This document shows positions 5,787-10,445 of a stretch of 10,445 nucleotides of DNA, piece after piece. The DNA lies in NCBI GenBank assembly GCA_050115555.1, contig JASFQI010000162.1, positions 1 through 10,445 on the forward strand. The letters are read 5' to 3'. Every line of letters starts with the position of its first letter. Position 1 is the stretch's first letter. Made by a program: the position numbers and the translations under genes. The notes below the pieces were generated by a model. It ran no database searches and was not told where the DNA came from. It saw nothing but the letters and a program-made list of their open reading frames with translations. The DNA comes from JASFQI01 sp050115555. Its GTDB lineage: Bacteria; Desulfobacterota; DSM-4660; Desulfatiglandales; HGW-15.

Positions 5787-8233
5787 ATACGAGCAACGAT
5801 TTTCGGTCGGCCCTTGAGGCTGCAGGCCTTCGGCCTGGCGAGGTGGTGCCCGACGGAAAGCTGAGGCGGTGCCCAACTGACGGCAGGAAGGACGACGCCG
5901 GCTGGTACGTCCTCTTTGCCGATCCGCGACCGGCAGGAGCATTTGGAAATTGGAGAACGGGGGCGAAAGACACATGGAGCGGCGGCAACGGCCGGGACTT
6001 GGATCCTGAAACGCAAAGGCAGTTGGATGAGAGGATAGAGCGGGCCCGCTCTGCCATGGCCCGCGAAGAGTCCGAAAGGCATGCCAAGGCGGCGAAGCTC
6101 GCCTCTAAATTCTTGAGTGACCTTCCCGATGCGACAGACGAAAACGGGTACCTCACCCGAAAAGGGGTCAAGGCGTGCCCAGGTTTGAAGCTCGATGACG
6201 GTGGAGATGGCAGCGCGGACACGCTGACGATTCCCGTTTTAAATGAAAACGGTAAGGCTATGAGCCTGCAGCGTATCGAGCCGGACGGCACGAAAAGATT
6301 CATGCCCGGCGGCCAAACGAAAGGCGGCTACTTCGCCGTCCGGGGTGGCAACGGCCCCTTGTACCTTGTCGAAGGCATAGCAACGGCCCTGAGTATTCAC
6401 CAGGCAACGCGCGAAACCGTGCTTGTCGCCTTCAACGCCGGGAACCTCGAAGCCGTGGCCCGCATGGCAAGGGAGCGGTATCCGGAACGTGAGATCATCA
6501 TTTGTGGCGATGACGATCGAGGAACCGAGGCCAAGAGCGGCAAGAATCCGGGCCGGGAAGCGGGCGAAGCGGCGGCACGGGCTGTAGGCGGCAAGGTGTG
6601 TTTTCCTCCCTTTCAAGACCCCTCAGGAAAGTCAGATTTCAACGACATGCACGCCGAGCAAGGCCTTACGGCCGTGAGGAAGGCCCTGGGCGCGGCGGCC
6701 GAGCCAGAACCAGCGGCGACGGCAGACGATCCATGGCCAGAGCCGGTAGCCTTGCCAGAGGGCCTGCCACCAGTCGAATCCTTCAACGATGCCCTGCTTC
6801 CCGAAGCCGTTCGGCCCTGGGCGATGGACATCGCAGAACGCGTGCAGTGCCCGCCCGATTTTGTGGCCGTGGCTGTTTTGTCGGCCCTTGGGTCAACCAT
6901 CGGGCGCAAGGTTGGGGTCCGCCCACAGGCCTATACCGCCTGGACCGAGACGGCGAACCTTTGGGCGCTCATCATAGGACGCCCGGGCGTACTCAAGTCC
7001 CCGGCGATGGAGGCCGCGCTTTCCCCTCTTTACCGGCTCGTTGCGAAGGCCGTTGATTCCTTCGAGGAGAGACAGGCGGAGTATGAGGCGGCGAAGGTGC
7101 AAGCGAAGTTGAAGCGCGAAGCTGGGGAGAAGGCGGCGAGGGCGGCTTTGAAGAAGGATTCGACCGCGGACATATCGCACCTCCTGGAGCACGAGGAAGA
7201 AGACCCGCCCGTGTTGCGCCGATACATGACGAGCAATAGCACGGCGGAAGCCCTAGGCGAGCTTCTCCGGCAGAATCCCAACGGGATTCTTGTATTTCGG
7301 GATGAGCTGGTCAGCCTCCTTCGAAACCTGGACCGTGAAGAGCACGCCGAAGCCCGAGGCTTTTTTTTGACTGGATGGTCTGGAAACAGTCCCTTCGTGT
7401 TTGACCGTATCGGGCGCGGCCTCAACCTCCACATCCCGGCAGTCTGCCTATCCATTTTGGGGAGTACCCAACCTGCTCGAATAGCGCGATACGTGAAGAC
7501 CGCCCTCGACGGCGGCGAGGGCGATGATGGATTAATTCAACGATTCAGCCTGGCCGTGTGGCCCGATACGAACGGAACGTGGAAGGACGTAGATCGCTGG
7601 CCCAACACCGAGGCGAAGAATCTGGCCTTCCGGGTCTTCGAGCGCCTGGATGAGATGGAACCCAAGGAGGTGGACGCGCGCCAGGACACCGGCCCAGACG
7701 ATAAGCCTGAGGGCATTCCGTACCTGCGCCTATCACCTGAGGCCCTGGGGTTGTTCCGAGAATGGCGGCAAGACCTCGAAAAACGGCTCCGCGCCGGGGA
7801 CCTTCACCCGGCAGTTGAATCCCATCTCGCCAAGTACCGGAAGCTGATACCAGCTCTAGCCTTGATACTTCACCTCTCGAACGGCGACACCGGGCCGGTA
7901 TCCCACCATGCAACCCTCCAGGCCCTTTCTTGGGCCGAATATTTAGAAACCCATGCCCGGCGTCTTTATGCGAGCGTCACGGCCCCTGAAGTGACGACGG
8001 CCAAGGCAATCATCCACAAAATCCGGGGAGGGGCACTTCCTGCAGTTTTTGCAGTATGGCAGGTATGGCGTCCCGGATGGTCCGGTCTCACAGATAGGAA
8101 GATGGTCAATGAGGCCCTGGAGCTTCTTGTGGATCTCGGATGGCTGGTGTCCCGGAGGAAAGAGACTGGCGGCCGGCCGTCTGTAGAGTACGAGGTGAAC
8201 CCCAAGGCTATCGAAAAAAGAGGTCTCCGATGA
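5783..8233 (+). CDS. TOPRIM primase/DUF3987 helicase-like replication protein, 816 aa
   Basis: This large phage/plasmid-type replication protein probably primes and helps unwind the element's DNA. Residues about 15-65 carry the PDGKLRRCPTDGRK and AGAFGNWRTG patterns typical of the N terminus of such primases. A TOPRIM domain follows, with the metal-binding Glu in LYLVEGIATAL (E197), an acidic DDD cluster in ICGDDDRG (243-245) and the later SDFNDMHAEQG motif. The second half is DUF3987: P-loop-like GRPGVLKSP (399-407), an Ala/Lys-rich coiled segment near 425-470, RYMTSNSTAEAL, and Walker-B-like ILVFRDE (D507-E508). It ends in a winged-helix-like region with GGRPSVEYEVNP. ATG 5783 has GGAG (5774-5777) at 5 nt and overlaps the stop of the 40-aa ORF, so I prefer it to in-frame starts at 5684 and 5726. 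The protein overlaps the next gene by ATGA. Family and domains are well supported; activity is inferred. Confidence 0.92.
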   Translation: MNTSNDFRSALEAAGLRPGEVVPDGKLRRCPTDGRKDDAGWYVLFADPRPAGAFGNWRTGAKDTWSGGNGRDLDPETQRQLDERIERARSAMAREESERHAKAAKLASKFLSDLPDATDENGYLTRKGVKACPGLKLDDGGDGSADTLTIPVLNENGKAMSLQRIEPDGTKRFMPGGQTKGGYFAVRGGNGPLYLVEGIATALSIHQATRETVLVAFNAGNLEAVARMARERYPEREIIICGDDDRGTEAKSGKNPGREAGEAAARAVGGKVCFPPFQDPSGKSDFNDMHAEQGLTAVRKALGAAAEPEPAATADDPWPEPVALPEGLPPVESFNDALLPEAVRPWAMDIAERVQCPPDFVAVAVLSALGSTIGRKVGVRPQAYTAWTETANLWALIIGRPGVLKSPAMEAALSPLYRLVAKAVDSFEERQAEYEAAKVQAKLKREAGEKAARAALKKDSTADISHLLEHEEEDPPVLRRYMTSNSTAEALGELLRQNPNGILVFRDELVSLLRNLDREEHAEARGFFLTGWSGNSPFVFDRIGRGLNLHIPAVCLSILGSTQPARIARYVKTALDGGEGDDGLIQRFSLAVWPDTNGTWKDVDRWPNTEAKNLAFRVFERLDEMEPKEVDARQDTGPDDKPEGIPYLRLSPEALGLFREWRQDLEKRLRAGDLHPAVESHLAKYRKLIPALALILHLSNGDTGPVSHHATLQALSWAEYLETHARRLYASVTAPEVTTAKAIIHKIRGGALPAVFAVWQVWRPGWSGLTDRKMVNEALELLVDLGWLVSRRKETGGRPSVEYEVNPKAIEKRGLR
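8041..8055 (+). repeat. 15-bp composite repeat, copy 1
   Basis: TGCAGTTTTTGCAGT consists of two TGCAGT hexamers with a 9-bp period. It lies inside the 3' end of the primase gene. Two related copies lie about 240-280 bp downstream. Confidence 0.6.
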
Positions 8234-8568
8234 AATACCTAGACCGGCTTAAAAAAGAAAAAAGCATGCACCCGGACCAACTGCAAAAACCGCAAAAACC
8301 CCTTTTTGCAGTTAATGCAGTGACCCAAGGTAAGAGTGTCCACGAAAAATCAGAGGCAAACCTAGTGGACTACGATGGCGAAATCCACGCCGTCATCGAC
8401 GAGCTTGGAAAGGCCCATGTGATTGTGCCTGACGTGCCTACGGAGATTCGACAAGAGACCATGGCCCTGGAGGATGAACTCACAGCGGCCTGCGATGCAA
8501 GGGACGTGGTTCGATTCCGGGCGGCATTGCACGCTTGGCGGCTGGCGTGGATGCGGTGCCTTCACTGA
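8230..8568 (+). CDS. Small hypothetical protein downstream of primase, 112 aa
   Basis: The start ATG overlaps the primase stop (ATGA, 8230-8233), which implies coupled translation. AGAGG lies just upstream. It has a charged N terminus (MKYLDRLKKEK), a KPQKP segment, an acidic middle, and a helical, Ala/Arg/Trp-rich C terminus (ARDVVRFRAALHAWRLAW). As I recall, similar short proteins with a KP-rich segment often follow DUF3987 genes in phages and islands, but I cannot name a function. The KP-rich segment is encoded by the inverted repeat at 8280-8321, so DNA-level constraint may explain part of the protein sequence. Confidence 0.8.
   Translation: MKYLDRLKKEKSMHPDQLQKPQKPLFAVNAVTQGKSVHEKSEANLVDYDGEIHAVIDELGKAHVIVPDVPTEIRQETMALEDELTAACDARDVVRFRAALHAWRLAWMRCLH
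8280..8321. repeat. Inverted pair of 15-bp composite repeats, copies 2 and 3
   Basis: On the minus strand 8280-8294 reads TGCGGTTTTTGCAGT; on the plus strand 8307-8321 reads TGCAGTTAATGCAGT. The pair creates a perfect 11-bp inverted repeat, AACTGCAAAAA (8279-8289) with TTTTTGCAGTT (8303-8313), 13 bp apart. A tandem GCAAAAACC (8283-8300) also lies inside. It could be a replication-protein binding site, an operator or an RNA hairpin. Confidence 0.65.
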
Positions 8569-8587
8569 CTACAAGGAGAACAATTCC

Positions 8588-9274
8588 ATGGAAAATGAAA
8601 TCAATGAGAACGAGGTCCTGAAGGGCCACCCGGCGCAAGAGCCGGACGAGCCGGAACCGGAGGGCGGCGACGAACGGGCGTTTCAGACGCTTGAAGAGTA
8701 TGACAGCGCCTTTGAAGATCTCGCTCAGCAGGAAATGAGCGCCGCCGAGCGGGAAGCAGAAATCTTAGCCGAGGCGGAGGAACTCCAGGCGAGGGAGAAG
8801 GCGGAAAAGGAATTTCGTCAGACCGCACGGGAGATCCGCAAAAAGCACCTGGAACGCACCGGTGAAATCGACCCGGATGAACCCGGCTTTGACGACAGCG
8901 TGGCCACAGCCTGGGCGGACAGCGACGTGGAGGTCCAGTCCGCTCGAGAGAGGATCTTCAAGGACACCTCGAAGCCGTCAAAGGCAGCAAGCATTCGATG
9001 GGCTGAAGGATACCGAGATGCTGAAGCGATCCGGAATGGTATCAACCCAGAGGACACGGATTTTCAGAAAATTTGCGCCGAGACACCCGTTTCAGGATCT
9101 TTCCAAGACCAGGTTGCCCATGCTGTGAAGACGTACCACAAAACCCACCGGAAGAAGGACCAGAGGCCCACCGAGCAGCCCACCATCAATAGCATCGAAG
9201 ATGCGCTCCAGGAATCCGAAGGATCGCGTCGCCTTGAATGGGAAGACCTGCAGGAGAGGAGGAACACACGATGA
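8588..9274 (+). CDS. Hypothetical acidic, helix-rich protein, 228 aa
   Basis: The start ATG 8588 follows AAGGAG (8573-8578) with a 9-nt spacer, 19 nt after the previous stop. The N-terminal 40 residues are very acidic and probably disordered (EPDEPEPEGGDE). Residues about 40-105 are Glu/Ala/Lys-rich and likely form a long helix or coiled coil (AEREAEILAEAEELQAREKAEKEF). The rest is a smaller, mixed-charge region with SKAASIRWAEGYRDAEAIRNG. There are no membrane segments. An acidic coiled-coil protein early in a phage-like operon could be a scaffold or assembly factor, but I see no motif that proves it. The stop overlaps the next start as ATGA. Confidence 0.8.
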   Translation: MENEINENEVLKGHPAQEPDEPEPEGGDERAFQTLEEYDSAFEDLAQQEMSAAEREAEILAEAEELQAREKAEKEFRQTAREIRKKHLERTGEIDPDEPGFDDSVATAWADSDVEVQSARERIFKDTSKPSKAASIRWAEGYRDAEAIRNGINPEDTDFQKICAETPVSGSFQDQVAHAVKTYHKTHRKKDQRPTEQPTINSIEDALQESEGSRRLEWEDLQERRNTR

Positions 9275-10233
9275 CGATAAGCCTTGCTTCACTGAATCCG
9301 AGTCAGCTCAAAGCTACAACTGGCCGGCGGATCAAGGTTCCCATCCGGCATTCGCTCCAGGAGAGCGCCGACTACAACAAGCAAATGACGGAGTTGGAAA
9401 ACGAACAGGCAGAAAAACTGGCCGCCCTGGAGGCCGAGACGGCGGCGGCCAAGACTGCGATCGAAGACAAAAAGGACATTACACTGTCTGACCTGAGCAC
9501 GGAAACGGACGCTATCGTCTCGACAGGCACGGCAGCAACGGACGAGACTAAGGCCGGAGAGACGAGAAAACCGACCGAGCTGGAATACTCGGGCGGCGGA
9601 GAAGGTGCTTCCGCGCCCTCTGGGACCGCCATGTCGAATACGGTATTTGGGAACACGCCGTTCGGATTAGCGCTTGAGAAAGCCGCGAATCGGGTAGCAA
9701 AAATGATGTTAAAATTAGGGCCGCCTCCTGCATCTAAAATCGCAACTTATGCAGTCAGAAAGTCCAAGGATTGGGCGGATTATGAACGAGAGTTTTCCTC
9801 CCGTGAGGCTCTGGCGGAACAAGACCCGAGCGGCAAGCTCGGAGCCCTTTCACAACGGGCAGACACGCCGAGTGCCACGAGGATGGCACAGTCATTCAGG
9901 AGCCCCCAGGCGTGGTCGGAAGTGGACGCAACGCTTTCGCCGGTAGAGACCGCGCCAACGGTATCTCTGGCGAACCTTAGCGACGCTGAGCCCGCATCAA
10001 ACGCTGGAGGTGGTGGTGGAGGTGGTGATGGGATTGGAGCCGGCATGGGGCCTGGCCCCGGCGTTGGGTCGCAGGGAGCGGGCGCGGGTTTAGGCGGTCA
10101 GGGCGGCCTCGGCGCCGGACTAGGTACTGGTGGCCCCGGCGGCCTAGGCCTCGGCGCCGGACTGGGACCGGGGGCGGCGGGTCTTGGCTTTGGCGGCGAG
10201 CGAGGAGGCGGTGCAGGCGGAGGCGGGAAGTGA
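9271..10233 (+). CDS. Hypothetical protein with coiled coil and 77-residue glycine-rich tail, 320 aa
   Basis: The start ATG 9271 is behind AGGAGG (9257-9262) at 8 nt and overlaps the preceding stop. Residues about 28-70 form a heptad-like coiled coil (ENEQAEKLAALEAETAAAK). A Thr/Ser/Glu linker follows, then a folded-looking segment near 125-195 (NTPFGLALEKAANRVAKMML, then SKDWADYEREF). From N244 to K320 the chain is mostly Gly with Ala, Leu and Pro in GLG and GAG units. Such tails are seen in structural or surface-exposed phage proteins and in flexible linkers. There is no signal peptide and no collagen-type GXY periodicity. Family unknown. The tail's DNA is GC-rich and internally repeated, so its length may vary. 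The GNAT gene overlaps the end, so the two are likely co-translated. Confidence 0.8.
   Translation: MTISLASLNPSQLKATTGRRIKVPIRHSLQESADYNKQMTELENEQAEKLAALEAETAAAKTAIEDKKDITLSDLSTETDAIVSTGTAATDETKAGETRKPTELEYSGGGEGASAPSGTAMSNTVFGNTPFGLALEKAANRVAKMMLKLGPPPASKIATYAVRKSKDWADYEREFSSREALAEQDPSGKLGALSQRADTPSATRMAQSFRSPQAWSEVDATLSPVETAPTVSLANLSDAEPASNAGGGGGGGDGIGAGMGPGPGVGSQGAGAGLGGQGGLGAGLGTGGPGGLGLGAGLGPGAAGLGFGGERGGGAGGGGK
10105..10163 (+). repeat. 17-bp direct repeat within the glycine-rich tail coding sequence
   Basis: GGCCTCGGCGCCGGACT occurs at 10105-10121 and again at 10147-10163, in the same reading frame (42 bp apart). It encodes the repeated GLGAGLG unit. It looks like a product of local duplication in a low-complexity gene. 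Confidence 0.8.
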
Positions 10234-10445
10234 GAATTACTCGGATCCAAATAACCGAGCAAAACCTGGAAGCATATAAAAAGTACCATGACCGGGTGTT
10301 TGCCCCAGACCCGGGCCATATCCCGGCTCTAGCCTACGTGGCCACCGATGACAAAGGTCTGATCGGGTTCGTGGCAGGGTACATCCATCGTGCAGGAACC
10401 TTCTACGTGTCAAAAATGGGCGTGATGCCTGAGCGGAGGCGACAG
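10230..10445 (+). CDS. GNAT-family N-acetyltransferase, N-terminal 72 residues only
   Basis: GTG 10230 overlaps the preceding stop (GTGA), with GGAGG (10219-10223) 6 nt upstream. The translation begins VRITRIQITEQNLEAY and continues through IPALAYVATDDKGLIGFVAGY (strands 2-3 of the GNAT fold). It reaches FYVSKMGVMPERRRQ, the start of motif A, where acetyl-CoA pyrophosphate binds (family pattern V-x-P-x-x-R-x-x-G/A). The window ends there, so substrate and length are unknown. The tight coupling to the Gly-rich protein suggests a role inside the same module rather than general metabolism. The enzyme family is well supported; acceptor inference is not possible. Confidence 0.85.
   Translation, partial: MRITRIQITEQNLEAYKKYHDRVFAPDPGHIPALAYVATDDKGLIGFVAGYIHRAGTFYVSKMGVMPERRRQ

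Noticed and set aside
8279..8313. Intrinsic terminator inside the 112-aa gene
   Set aside because: The inverted repeat is AT-rich and not followed by a T-run. A binding site or iteron reading fits better.
9741..9755. Possible fourth copy of the 15-bp TGCAGT composite motif
   Set aside because: Only one hexamer is exact and the other half has several mismatches, so it is indistinguishable from chance.
1..10445. CRISPR array, reverse transcriptase/diversity-generating element, or toxin-antitoxin pair
   Set aside because: There are no regularly spaced repeats with unique spacers, no reverse transcriptase motifs, and no recognisable toxin-antitoxin pair in any frame.

Overview
The window is an accessory region built from pieces of mobile DNA. 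All credible genes lie on the + strand. Base composition is moderately high GC, and ribosome binding sites are strong and Gram-negative-like. The cargo consists of a tyrosine integrase, small excisionase/AlpA-like proteins, a TOPRIM plus DUF3987 replication protein, an orphan methyltransferase and an IS630 copy. This suits a proteobacterium or Desulfobacterota-like bacterium, but no host marker gene is present, so the host assignment is only a guess.

Left part (1-4234): The right-hand portion of an IS630-family insertion sequence ends around 1149. It abuts a ParB-N plus DNA methyltransferase fusion gene whose 5' end is missing. The transposase has Gly where the first catalytic Asp of its family is expected. 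A 59-residue excisionase-like HTH protein, a very strong stem-loop/T-run terminator and an intact 372-residue tyrosine recombinase follow. About 95 bp beyond the integrase stop lies a 45-bp fragment of a minus-strand tRNA-Arg(ACG) gene. It runs from the anticodon loop to CCA and is almost certainly the integrase's attachment core.

Middle (4235-5469): A GC-rich leader with potential RNA structure precedes an unrecognised 280-residue protein with an acidic C terminus. A 165-bp AT-rich gap follows, with a perfect palindrome and a good promoter candidate.

Right part (5470-10445): One tightly packed operon, with most genes overlapping at stop/start codons. The order is a 64-residue AlpA-type HTH protein, a 40-residue mini-protein, an 816-residue TOPRIM/DUF3987 primase-helicase-like protein, a 112-residue protein, a 228-residue acidic protein, a 320-residue protein with a glycine-rich tail, and the start of a GNAT acetyltransferase cut by the window end. 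A 15-bp motif, present three times around the primase/112-residue gene junction, may be a binding site or part of a replication origin.

Taken together, this looks like a phage, phage satellite or integrative island. It carries an integration module on one side of the att core and a regulation/replication module on the other. The att core has element-like DNA on both sides, so the locus reads as an attP, that is, a circular or excised genome, or else as the junction between two tandem elements in the same tRNA gene.
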